A program made the position numbers and the translations under genes. The notes beneath the pieces are model-generated. The model was not told where the DNA came from and did no database searches. It saw only the letters and a program-made list of their open reading frames with translations. From Anaerotruncus sp. MC2020 (lineage in GTDB: Bacteria; Bacillota; Clostridia; Oscillospirales; Ruminococcaceae), in the NCBI GenBank assembly GCA_000701945.1, contig KL370840.1:186001-250000 (forward strand): 64,000 nt of DNA. Reading direction: 5' to 3'. Positions 34,885-42,046 of this stretch are shown piece by piece. The stretch's first letter is position 1. The number at the start of each line of letters is the position of its first letter.

Positions 34885-34890
34885 GATTAT

Positions 34891-34919
34891 ATATTACCAT
34901 ACTCGTTGTAGAAAGTCAA
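34891..34919 (-). promoter_or_regulatory. Promoter of the large minus-strand RNA
   Basis: On the minus strand: TTGACT (34919-34914), 17-nt spacer, TAATAT (34896-34891). Predicted start about 34884. No coding start follows it. Confidence 0.75.
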
Positions 34920-35029
34920 TAGTTTTCTTCAAGTTTTCACATAATTATGATACAATTTGTATATTTGCACAAAACATAGTGTTCCACATCATCATTCTGA
35001 CTAAATACTGTGAAGTTTTAATTTTCCAC

Positions 35030-35058
35030 TTGAAATATTATACTAAATGGTGTATAAT
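35030..35058 (+). promoter_or_regulatory. Promoter of the second DUF1292 gene
   Basis: TTGAAA (35030-35035), 17-nt spacer, TATAAT (35053-35058). It overlaps an upstream in-frame ATG at 35047, which excludes that as the start. Confidence 0.75.
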
Positions 35059-35097
35059 TATTGTATCAAAAAGGCGAAAGCCGGAACGGAGATAACT

Positions 35098-35415
35098 ATG
35101 TCTGAAATGAACGAATACACCCCCGAGCTCTTTGAGCTTATAGATCAGGACGGCAACAAGAAGCAGTTCGAGCTTATTGACGCTGCCGAGATACGCGGCG
35201 AACAGTACTACGCCATGCTCCCTGCGATAGAGGACGATGACTACCTCAACGCTGACTGTGACCTCGTGATACTTAAGTCCATAGACGAGGACGGCGAGGA
35301 GATACTTGCCTCGATCGACGACGATGACGAGTTTGAGGTCGTTTCGGCTTTCTTCCTCGAGCGCATGGAGGAAGCTCTTAACGCCTTCGATGACGATGAT
35401 GAGGAAGAAGAATAA
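35098..35415 (+). CDS. DUF1292 protein (second copy)
   Basis: A 105-residue, strongly acidic protein with the DUF1292 pattern (LFELIDQDGNKKQFELIDAAEIRGEQYYAMLPA and DCDLVILKS). It ends in a run of Asp and Glu. The start at 35098 follows CGGAG and a promoter. It is a divergent paralogue of the gene at 23353. Function is unknown. Confidence 0.82.
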   Translation: MSEMNEYTPELFELIDQDGNKKQFELIDAAEIRGEQYYAMLPAIEDDDYLNADCDLVILKSIDEDGEEILASIDDDDEFEVVSAFFLERMEEALNAFDDDDEEEE

Positions 35416-35443
35416 TTTTCTTCAAATTTTCATAAAAAAGGTA

Positions 35444-35472
35444 TTGATTTTTTGAAATGCTTGTGCTATAAT
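35444..35472 (+). promoter_or_regulatory. Promoter of the 6S-like RNA
   Basis: TTGATT (35444-35449), 17-nt spacer, TATAAT (35467-35472), predicted start near 35479. No coding start follows within the transcript. Confidence 0.72.
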
Positions 35473-35478
35473 ATACAT

Positions 35479-35703
35479 AGTAACAAAGGACTTCTGCCTT
35501 GTTCGAGAAAATATAGTTTTTTATAATCCAACACATTTTTAAAGGGAATTCGTCTCCGTGTGTGGACTGCAGACCTCCCGCTTGCGGATGAAGGGAGCGA
35601 GAAGCATTCGGGCGTTTACCCACCTGCTGAGTGCGGGTTTTATTCGCTATATCACGGCAAGGCGGAAACGAAAAAACAGCGGCAAATCAATTGATTTGCC
35701 GCT
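35479..35703 (+). ncRNA. ssrS: 6S RNA candidate
   Basis: A transcript of about 190-225 nt from its own promoter to a perfect terminator, without a credible coding frame. The ends pair: TTCTGCCTTG (35492-35501) with CAAGGCGGAA (35658-35667), and inside this ATATAG pairs with CTATAT. A large, partly unpaired centre follows, with local stems CTCCC/GGGAG enclosing CCGCTTGCGG. This rod with a central bubble and about 185-nt core length is the 6S RNA plan, which binds SigA-RNA polymerase as a promoter mimic. Identity rests on architecture and remembered Clostridia sequence style, not on a model search. Confidence 0.55.
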
Positions 35704-35710
35704 TTCTTTT
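35678..35710 (+). terminator. Terminator of the 6S-like RNA
   Basis: A perfect 26-nt palindrome (arms AGCGGCAAATCAA and TTGATTTGCCGCT, 35678-35703) followed by TTCTTTT. It also faces the convergent degV gene. Confidence 0.85.
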
Positions 35711-36581
35711 ATATATCCGACTTGCGTCTTATCATTATTCCGACAAGGTCGGGACCGATGTTAGAGGCTGTAACTCCGCCGATACGTGCTATCATCTCGG
35801 GCTTGCGTCCTGAATGCTTCGTGAGCTCGCGCTCTATCTCCTTTATCGGAGCGACCTCGCTGCCGTAAACGAGTACATAAGGCGTCTGCGGGGTCATTTT
35901 CTTCTCGACGAATTCGAGCAGCTTGGGAACGATATTCTTCACACCGCGTATTTTTTCCGCTGTGACTGCATTGCCGTCCGCGAATTCTATTATAGGTCTC
36001 ATTCCGAGCAGCTCTCCCGCGAATGCACGTGCCTCCTCGATACTGCCCGAACGGCGCGCGAATTTGAGGCTGTAGGGTACGACATAGCCGCCGCCGACAT
36101 TGAACCAGTCCTGTATGTAGGCGACGAGAGCCTCAGCAGATGCACCGCGGCGTGCTTTCTTAGCCGCCTTCATTACGGGATATCCGTAGAACAGCGAGTA
36201 GCAGCGCGAATCAAGGTTGAATATGCGGAGCTTGCCCGCTGCGTCCTTGTGTTCGGCGAAGAATCGCTTGTTCGCGGAGACGGAGTTCGCATATGTCTTT
36301 GAGGCGATACTGCTCATGGAAACGCATATTATGTCAGTGTAGCCGTTCTCCCAGAGCTTTGTATAGTACTGCACGAAGGTGTCCTCGGAGACAGGGATAT
36401 GCCGCGGAATGCTTTCGGACATATTCATCATGCGGTAGAACTCCTCGGGAGTTTTTTCCGTATCCTTGTATTTTTTACCGTTTATTTTGAGCTCTATCGG
36501 TATTACGTAGATGCCGAGCTCGCTGACTATCTCCTTCGGGAGGTCGCAGCAGCTGTCGGTAAGAATCGCTGTCTTTGCCAT
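35709..36581 (-). CDS. DegV family fatty-acid-binding protein
   Basis: A 290-residue DegV protein. It has the N-terminal ILTDSCCDLPKE, SIPRHIPVSEDTFVQYY, ICVSMSSIASKTY (lipid carboxylate-binding Ser region) and GPDLVGIMI at the end. The family binds fatty acids and feeds fatty-acid kinase FakA for exogenous fatty-acid use. AAAGGAG precedes the start. trmL lies directly upstream with a 13-nt gap and probably forms one unit with it. Confidence 0.9.
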   Translation of the reverse strand: MAKTAILTDSCCDLPKEIVSELGIYVIPIELKINGKKYKDTEKTPEEFYRMMNMSESIPRHIPVSEDTFVQYYTKLWENGYTDIICVSMSSIASKTYANSVSANKRFFAEHKDAAGKLRIFNLDSRCYSLFYGYPVMKAAKKARRGASAEALVAYIQDWFNVGGGYVVPYSLKFARRSGSIEEARAFAGELLGMRPIIEFADGNAVTAEKIRGVKNIVPKLLEFVEKKMTPQTPYVLVYGSEVAPIKEIERELTKHSGRKPEMIARIGGVTASNIGPDLVGIMIRRKSDI

Positions 36582-36594
36582 ATTCGTTACTCCT

Positions 36595-37092
36595 TTACCA
36601 TGTATATTTTGTGAGCCTGCCCTCGCGGGAAAGGTCGGGGTAGTCCCATTGTCTCAGTGTTTCGTATACTGCTATCGCTACGGAATTTGACAGGTTCAGG
36701 CTCCTGAGCTCGTTCCTCATCGGTATGCGGACGCACGAATCGGGATTGTCGTGGAGGAGCTCCTCGGGGAGCCCCTTGTCCTCGCGTCCGAAGACGAGGT
36801 AGCTGTTGTCGGGGTATTCCTGCTCGCTGTGGACTTTCCGCCCCTTAGTCGTGAAATAGAAGAATTCACCGTCGGGATTGCGGGCGAAGAAGTCCGCGAG
36901 ACTGCCATAGTAGGTTATATCGAGCTTGTCCCAGTAGTCAAGACCTGCGCGCTTGAGCTGCTTGTCTGTGACCTCGAAGCCGAGCGGTCGGACAAGGTGC
37001 AGCCTTGCGCCCGTAACGGCGCAGGTGCGGGAAATGTTCCCCGTATTCTGCGGTATCTGAGGTTCTACAAGGACGATGTTGAGATTATGCAT
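36595..37092 (-). CDS. trmL: tRNA (cytidine(34)-2'-O)-methyltransferase
   Basis: A 165-residue SPOUT-family methyltransferase that modifies the wobble base of certain leucine tRNAs. It has the TrmL N-terminus NIVLVEPQIPQNTGNISRTC, the FGREDKGLPEELL loop and the knot motif IPMRNELRSLNLSNSVAIAVYE. Length matches the family. It starts after AAGGG and lies 21 nt after the peptidase stop. Confidence 0.93.
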   Translation of the reverse strand: MHNLNIVLVEPQIPQNTGNISRTCAVTGARLHLVRPLGFEVTDKQLKRAGLDYWDKLDITYYGSLADFFARNPDGEFFYFTTKGRKVHSEQEYPDNSYLVFGREDKGLPEELLHDNPDSCVRIPMRNELRSLNLSNSVAIAVYETLRQWDYPDLSREGRLTKYTW

Positions 37093-37113
37093 AGTTTCCC
37101 TTCTGTTATTGTA

Positions 37114-38442
37114 TTATTTGGCATAAAGTGCCTTTATACAGCAATTATTCGGGTCAAAATCAACACCGAACTCTGCCGTAATGTTCATATCTTCCGTTCT
37201 GAAGGCTGTATCAAGTCTGACTTTGATACCCTTTTCGGTCATATCATGCCACCCGTCGTCCAGCCTAATGAATGACTGTCCGCTCTCGGAAACGGTCTTG
37301 TAATCACTATCACCATAGTCGATATCCTCGCCCTCGACGGGAGCACCCTTTGAGTAGGTTATCGCCACGGCATAGTCGGAGACTGCCTGCGGAGTGTCAA
37401 GCTCTACAGTGTGATAGCCGTGGTAATCAAGCACGGCGTCCTGAGAGTAAAGAAGCTGAGAAAAGTCCGCGCTGTATACCTCTATAGTTATATCCTGCTC
37501 GTCGAAGTCGTTATACGTTCCGACAGCGGCAAGAGTTCCTGCCTTATGGAAAACATTTGCAGTAGTCACTCCGTTTTCATCAAGTATGCAAATTTCCTGC
37601 TCGTTGCCCGCATCATATGCGAGCACCTCCGAATACTCATCCGTGACAGAATGGCTTATTCCATACTCCAAAGGCGCATCGTAGGAAACATAAAAGAATC
37701 CTGCCGAGCCAAATGCACTGTTATAGCATATCCACGCACCGTCCTCAGAAGCGGGAGTGTTGAAATACTGCTTGGGGAAGTGGTCATCGTAGCCGATTAT
37801 AGTAACATCGTGGTCGAATTCCTCTCTCGTATAATTGAGAGTATAATAGCCTCCGTGCCAGCCTTTATATCTATTGTCGGTATCGTTTACTCCGATAGCA
37901 ACTCCGCCGCGGTTTTTAACAGCTTCCTTTATAGCGCCGCGGTCGGAAACATCGACTATGACCGAACTGTCAATAGTTAGATTACCGAATCCGCTTGTCA
38001 GTCTTTCAGTGACTATCCACTGCCAGCCGCCGAGCCCCATAGGGTCATAACCCTCTTTAACGAAAAAGCCTTCTTTTCTGCCGTCACCGTATGTGTATTC
38101 GAGCATTTCAAGAGGGTCAACGCTTATGTCAGAGCCATTTTTCTTAGCGTAAGCAGTTTCCATGCTCATATCTGCCGCATAAAGCCAGCAAGTACCGCCT
38201 TCCTGAGACTTCATCTCGATATTCGGGAATTCTTCAAGGATGTTACAGTAGCCGTCCTCGCCGTGAGTATAGCTCTCGGGACCTTTGTCGCGGGTAGTTG
38301 TCTCGACAGTTTCAGCCTCCGTCGTGACTTCGGAAGCCGTGGTGTCAGCGATAGTCTCACTCGCAGACGGCTCAGAGCGGTCCGCACAGCCTAACATTGC
38401 GACAAAACTTAATATTAAAGCTGTTGCGAGAAGTTTTTTCAT
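37114..38442 (-). CDS. Papain-family (C1) cysteine peptidase lipoprotein
   Basis: A 442-residue lipoprotein with signal peptide and lipobox AMLGC (Cys19), a Ser/Thr/Glu spacer (about 24-60) and a C1-type peptidase domain. The catalytic set is Cys85 in GGTCWLYA, His211 in FDHDVTIIGYDD and Asn241 in ICYNSAFG. A beta-rich C-terminal domain (about 280-440) follows. It is therefore a membrane-anchored secreted protease. Substrate is unknown. The start follows AAAGG. Confidence 0.88.
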   Translation of the reverse strand: MKKLLATALILSFVAMLGCADRSEPSASETIADTTASEVTTEAETVETTTRDKGPESYTHGEDGYCNILEEFPNIEMKSQEGGTCWLYAADMSMETAYAKKNGSDISVDPLEMLEYTYGDGRKEGFFVKEGYDPMGLGGWQWIVTERLTSGFGNLTIDSSVIVDVSDRGAIKEAVKNRGGVAIGVNDTDNRYKGWHGGYYTLNYTREEFDHDVTIIGYDDHFPKQYFNTPASEDGAWICYNSAFGSAGFFYVSYDAPLEYGISHSVTDEYSEVLAYDAGNEQEICILDENGVTTANVFHKAGTLAAVGTYNDFDEQDITIEVYSADFSQLLYSQDAVLDYHGYHTVELDTPQAVSDYAVAITYSKGAPVEGEDIDYGDSDYKTVSESGQSFIRLDDGWHDMTEKGIKVRLDTAFRTEDMNITAEFGVDFDPNNCCIKALYAK

Positions 38443-38538
38443 TGTTTTTTCCTTTCGTTGCTGCGGGTATAGTTCATTTCTTTTTTCAGATAATAATACT
38501 GTCCGCGATGCGGATAATATGCTATGGAGTAACTTGTT

Positions 38539-38712
38539 ATGAATCTGATGTCACTTACAAAGGGGGCTGCTGCGGGAGCTGTAGTAGGTCTTGCGTACTA
38601 TGCTCTCTCGTCGGCGAGCCCGATGAAAAAGCACAGCATAAAGCGTGATGCGGCAAAGACTATGCGTGCCGCCGAGAATCTGATACAGGACCTTACGTCC
38701 GTATTCTCATAA
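38539..38712 (+). CDS. Small YtxH-like protein (57 residues)
   Basis: A 57-residue frame starting MNLMSLTKGAAAGAVVGLAYY, with a glycine/alanine-rich hydrophobic N-terminus and a basic helical tail. This resembles the short YtxH/DUF small proteins of Firmicutes, but the match is only by pattern. TGGAG lies 9 nt before the ATG. It is divergent from the C1 peptidase gene. Confidence 0.55.
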   Translation: MNLMSLTKGAAAGAVVGLAYYALSSASPMKKHSIKRDAAKTMRAAENLIQDLTSVFS

Positions 38713-38725
38713 TATGTGCATTGCA

Positions 38726-38746
38726 GGGCGGACGTTTTGTCCGCCC
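38726..38746. repeat. Intergenic palindrome after the small YtxH-like gene
   Basis: GGGCGGAC / GTCCGCCC, loop GTTTT. On the plus strand it is followed by GCTGTTATT rather than a T-run, so it may be a weak terminator or one of the dispersed GC-rich palindromes. Confidence 0.5.
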
Positions 38747-38750
38747 GCTG

Positions 38751-39191
38751 TTATTCTGTCGGGTTTGGCTGATATTTGCTGTTGCGCCTGAAAGCAAGAT
38801 AGCTTTCGAGGATTATCACTGCGGCAACAGCGTCGATGACTGCCTTGCGCTTCTTGCCGCGCGTGTTGGTCTCATTGAGGAAATTGTGGGCGGAGACTGT
38901 CGTGCAGCGTTCGTCCCAGAGCTTGGTGGGGATACCAGTCAAAGCCTCGAGCTTCTGCGCAAAGAGAGTGCATTTCTCGCACCTCTCCCCTATCGTGCCG
39001 TTCATATTCTTCGGATAGCCGACTACTATCTCTTCCGCGCGCTGCTCCTTTACGAGAGCTGCTGTCTTTTCTATACATTTCTCGAAGTCCTTCTCTTGTA
39101 TGACCGTCACGGGCGAGGCGATGAGCTCGCTCTTGCCGCAGACGGCTATACCTGTGCGGGAGTCTCCGAAGTCTACTGACATTATTATCAT
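38751..39191 (-). CDS. ruvX: Holliday junction resolvase-like protein RuvX/YqgF
   Basis: A 146-residue RNase H-fold protein with the first acidic motif SVDFGDSRTGIAV, the VVGYPKNMNGTIGERCEK segment and WDERCTTVSAH, ending with KRKAVIDAVAAVIILESYL. YqgF acts in pre-16S rRNA 5'-end maturation and possibly recombination. The ATG at 39191 overlaps the preceding small gene stop as ATGA, which supports this start over ATG at 39182. In Bacillus it neighbours DUF1292 and mltG, unlike here. Confidence 0.92.
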   Translation of the reverse strand: MIIMSVDFGDSRTGIAVCGKSELIASPVTVIQEKDFEKCIEKTAALVKEQRAEEIVVGYPKNMNGTIGERCEKCTLFAQKLEALTGIPTKLWDERCTTVSAHNFLNETNTRGKKRKAVIDAVAAVIILESYLAFRRNSKYQPNPTE

Positions 39192-39367
39192 AATTCCTTT
39201 AATTGCGGCAGGATAGGCTTGATGTTGTCGTATGCTGTGGCGCAGTCAGCCTCGTTGAGTCCTGTTTCGGCGACGAGCTTCTTTATAGCCTCGTCCCTGT
39301 CGTCGGGGAGGTCTGCAAACGCCTCATATATCTTGCCAAATACTGCTTTTACCTGTTCGCTGTTCAT
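39188..39367 (-). CDS. Small protein between pyrD and ruvX (59 residues)
   Basis: A 59-residue helical, acidic frame starting MNSEQVKAVFGKIYEAFADLP and ending with PILPQLKEL. GGAGG lies 6 nt before the ATG, and the stop overlaps ruvX as ATGA, both strong signs of a real gene. I do not recognise a family. It lies 10 nt after the pyrD stop in the same operon. Confidence 0.68.
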   Translation of the reverse strand: MNSEQVKAVFGKIYEAFADLPDDRDEAIKKLVAETGLNEADCATAYDNIKPILPQLKEL

Positions 39368-39377
39368 ATTTCCTCCA

Positions 39378-40289
39378 TTACCACGGCTTTACAGTGCCGA
39401 TGATATCCTTTACTGACGCTATGCCCTTGCTGTCGAGCCATTCGTTCATCTCGTCAACTATTCGCACGGGAGCGAGCGGGTCTGTGAAGATAGCGGCTCC
39501 TACCTGCACTGCGGAGGCTCCAGCCATCATCAGCTCAATGGCATCGCGTCCCGAGGAGACGCCTCCCATGCCGATAACGGGGATATTGACCGCATTTGCG
39601 ACCTGCCATACCATGCGGACGGCTATCGGGAACACCGCAGGACCGCTCATGCCGCCGACATTGTTGCGGAGAATCGGTCTGCCTGTGTTAATGTCTATCC
39701 TCATGCCGAGGAGCGTATTTATCAGCGATACTGCGTCAGCGCCCGCCGCCTCTACCGACTTTGCGATGTCAGCGATGCTCGTTACATTGGGCGAGAGCTT
39801 GACTACGAGCGGCTTTGTCGTAGCGGCGCGCACCTTGCGCGTTACCTCCGCCGCCATGTCGCAGCTCGTGCCGAACGCCGCTCCGCCCTGCTTTACATTC
39901 GGGCAGGAGATGTTCAGCTCTATCATGTGAACGTCCGTGGATTCGAGTTTTGCGGCTACTTCTGCGCATTCGTCGGGAGTAGAGCCTGCAATGTTCGCGA
40001 GGACAACAAGGTCCTTCGTCAGCAGGTAGGGCAGCTCGGTCTCGATGAAGTGGTCGATTCCCGGATTTTGCAGTCCCACGGAATTGAGCATACCCGCGGG
40101 AGTTTCCGCTATTCGTGGGGCGAGGTTGCCCGTGCGCAGGTGGAGAGTCGTGCCCTTTGTGGCGATTCCGCCGAGCTTATCGAGCGGGAACAGCTCCTCG
40201 TATTCGCGTCCGTAGCCGAAAACGCCCGACGCGGGGATTATGGGGTTCTTGAAGTCTACGCCGCAGACTTTTATCGAAAGGTCAGCCAT
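39378..40289 (-). CDS. pyrD: Dihydroorotate dehydrogenase, catalytic subunit (type 1B)
   Basis: A 303-residue FMN enzyme that oxidises dihydroorotate to orotate. It has NPIIPASGVFGYG, the catalytic-cysteine segment ELNISCPNVKQGG, and GMGGVSSGRDAIELMMAGA near the C-terminus. The start shares its A with the pyrK stop (TAATG at 40291-40287), the standard coupled arrangement. Type 1B enzymes need PyrK and pass electrons to NAD. Confidence 0.95.
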   Translation of the reverse strand: MADLSIKVCGVDFKNPIIPASGVFGYGREYEELFPLDKLGGIATKGTTLHLRTGNLAPRIAETPAGMLNSVGLQNPGIDHFIETELPYLLTKDLVVLANIAGSTPDECAEVAAKLESTDVHMIELNISCPNVKQGGAAFGTSCDMAAEVTRKVRAATTKPLVVKLSPNVTSIADIAKSVEAAGADAVSLINTLLGMRIDINTGRPILRNNVGGMSGPAVFPIAVRMVWQVANAVNIPVIGMGGVSSGRDAIELMMAGASAVQVGAAIFTDPLAPVRIVDEMNEWLDSKGIASVKDIIGTVKPW

Positions 40290-41059
40290 TACCAGAGCAC
40301 CTCCTCTGCCTTGAATACGGGACCGTCCTTGCAGACGTGCGCGAAGTATTCCTCGTCGTTGCGGACTGTCCTGCACGCACAGCCGAGGCAAGCGCCTATT
40401 CCGCAAGCCATGCGCTCCTCGAGAGATATCTCGCAGCGTATGCCGTTCTCCTTGCAGATAGCAGCCACACCCTTGAGCATGGGCATAGGTCCGCAGGCGT
40501 ATACCATATCAATGCCGCCTGCCTTTGCGAGGTCGGTGAGCGGCTGTGTAACGAAGCCGTGTATTCCCGCAGAGCCGTCATCGGTGCAGAGTATGACCTC
40601 CGCGCCCGCAGCCTTGAAGTCGTCCTGCAATATAGCCGCCGCGCTGTTGCGGAAGCCGCTTATAGCAACGGCTTTTTCGCCGTATATCTTCGCGAGCGGA
40701 AGCATAGGAGGCGTACCGATACCGCCGCCGATGAGGACTACCCTGCCGAAGCTCTCGTCCACTGTGAAGCCGTGTCCAAGCGGTGCGAGCATATCAATTA
40801 GGTCGCCCTTGTTGAGCTTGGCTATCTCAGCAGTACCCTCTCCGCGAATCTCGAATACGATTCGGAGAGTGCCCTTTTCCTTGTCTATGCCGCAGATAGA
40901 GATAGGTCTGCGGAGCGTGAAGCCGTTAGCCCTGATGTGCACGAACTGTCCCGCCGAAGCAACCGCTGCTACCTCGGGACAGGCTATCGTGAAGCTGTAT
41001 ATCTCGCGGGCTATAGCCTTTTTCTCGGTTATTATGTATTGACCCTGTGTGTATTTCAT
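40289..41059 (-). CDS. pyrK: Dihydroorotate dehydrogenase electron-transfer subunit
   Basis: A 256-residue flavin/iron-sulfur subunit that carries electrons from PyrD to NAD. FAD-binding motif RRPISICG, NAD-binding GGGIGTPPMLPLA, and a C-terminal [2Fe-2S] site CGIGACLGCACR plus a later Cys. AAAGGAAT lies within the end of the upstream LRR gene. It forms a coupled pair with pyrD. Confidence 0.95.
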   Translation of the reverse strand: MKYTQGQYIITEKKAIAREIYSFTIACPEVAAVASAGQFVHIRANGFTLRRPISICGIDKEKGTLRIVFEIRGEGTAEIAKLNKGDLIDMLAPLGHGFTVDESFGRVVLIGGGIGTPPMLPLAKIYGEKAVAISGFRNSAAAILQDDFKAAGAEVILCTDDGSAGIHGFVTQPLTDLAKAGGIDMVYACGPMPMLKGVAAICKENGIRCEISLEERMACGIGACLGCACRTVRNDEEYFAHVCKDGPVFKAEEVLW

Positions 41060-41062
41060 AGC

Positions 41063-41836
41063 TTAATATTCCTTTTTCTTTCCGCAGTTCTTGCACTTGT
41101 TGAACATACCGAACTTACTGCCGCAGTTGGTGCAGAGTCCCTCGCTGCGGAGGTATGTATAGAGGCTGCCGTGCTTGAAAACATCAGCAGCTTCAAAGCT
41201 CTGACCCTTGAAGAATATGCGGCTGACGCCGTTGGTCTTGCCTTTCTTCACCCAGAATGACGGATTTGCATATTCGTTCTCCGCCTCCCAAGTGGTATAG
41301 CTGCTCTCGAACGCAATCTCGTCGAGTCCGCAGCACATAGCGTTGTATACTATCTGCTCCACGCTCGAGGGAATTGTTATCTTTTTCAGCGAATCGCAGC
41401 CGTTGAAGGTCTTGTAGTTTATCTTTTTCAGAGTTGCGGGGAGACGCACGCTCACGAGCGAGATGCAGTCCTCGAACGCAGAATCTGCTATTTCCATACA
41501 GTTATCGGGGATAACTATCGACCTCATCGTCTTATTGCCCTTGAAGGCTCCAGAGGCAATGCATGAGATGAATTCAGGCACTTCGACATCCTCGTAGTCG
41601 CCCGCGAATTCATAGAGCGTACTGCCCTCGCATCGGAAAATCTCTCCCGTGAGGACAGGGTCGGGCTTTTTCTTGACCACGGGCTTTGCGCCTCTTACCT
41701 CGTTCACGTTGAACTTCTCACCGCAGTGACCGCAGTGCCAGAACTCCATATCCTTGTCCGCCATGAGCAGGGCTTTGCATTTCGGGCATACTACCTGTAC
41801 AAAATCCTTGATGTCGATGTAATCCTTGAATAGCAT
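41063..41836 (-). CDS. Zinc-ribbon / BspA-type leucine-rich-repeat protein
   Basis: A 257-residue protein with an N-terminal zinc ribbon (CPKC...CGHCG, about 17-40), four to five BspA-like LRR units (AFKGNKTMRSIVIPDNCMEI, AFEDCISLVSVRLP, TFNGCDSLKKITIP) and a C-terminal second zinc ribbon (CTNCG...CKNCGKKKEY). No signal peptide is seen, so it seems cytoplasmic. It is the first gene of the pyrK-pyrD-ruvX operon. LRRs suggest protein binding; the role is unknown. Confidence 0.72.
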   Translation of the reverse strand: MLFKDYIDIKDFVQVVCPKCKALLMADKDMEFWHCGHCGEKFNVNEVRGAKPVVKKKPDPVLTGEIFRCEGSTLYEFAGDYEDVEVPEFISCIASGAFKGNKTMRSIVIPDNCMEIADSAFEDCISLVSVRLPATLKKINYKTFNGCDSLKKITIPSSVEQIVYNAMCCGLDEIAFESSYTTWEAENEYANPSFWVKKGKTNGVSRIFFKGQSFEAADVFKHGSLYTYLRSEGLCTNCGSKFGMFNKCKNCGKKKEY

Positions 41837-41910
41837 TTGAATCCTCCTGAATCAGTCCGTTATAGTCAACGTCCGACTGCACATACCTTTGCAGTCTATA
41901 CCTAAGAAAC

Positions 41911-41939
41911 ATTATATCACATAATAGCCAAAAATGCAA
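41911..41939 (-). promoter_or_regulatory. Promoter of the LRR-pyrK-pyrD-ruvX operon
   Basis: On the minus strand: TTGCAT (41939-41934), 17-nt spacer, TATAAT (41916-41911). Confidence 0.7.
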
Positions 41940-42002
41940 GAGAGCATGGTACGATTTTCCGTATATTTTTTCTATCGCGCGAAAAAGCGCGTTTAGTTAC
42001 GG

Positions 42003-42042
42003 AAAAAAGGCTGCTGTCGGATATTTCGCCGATAGCAGCCTT
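42003..42042 (-). terminator. Terminator of the clostripain-like gene
   Basis: A 14-bp stem with one mismatch (AAGGCTGCTATCGG / CCGACAGCAGCCTT on the minus strand) followed by a T-run. Confidence 0.85.
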
Positions 42043-42046
42043 ACTT

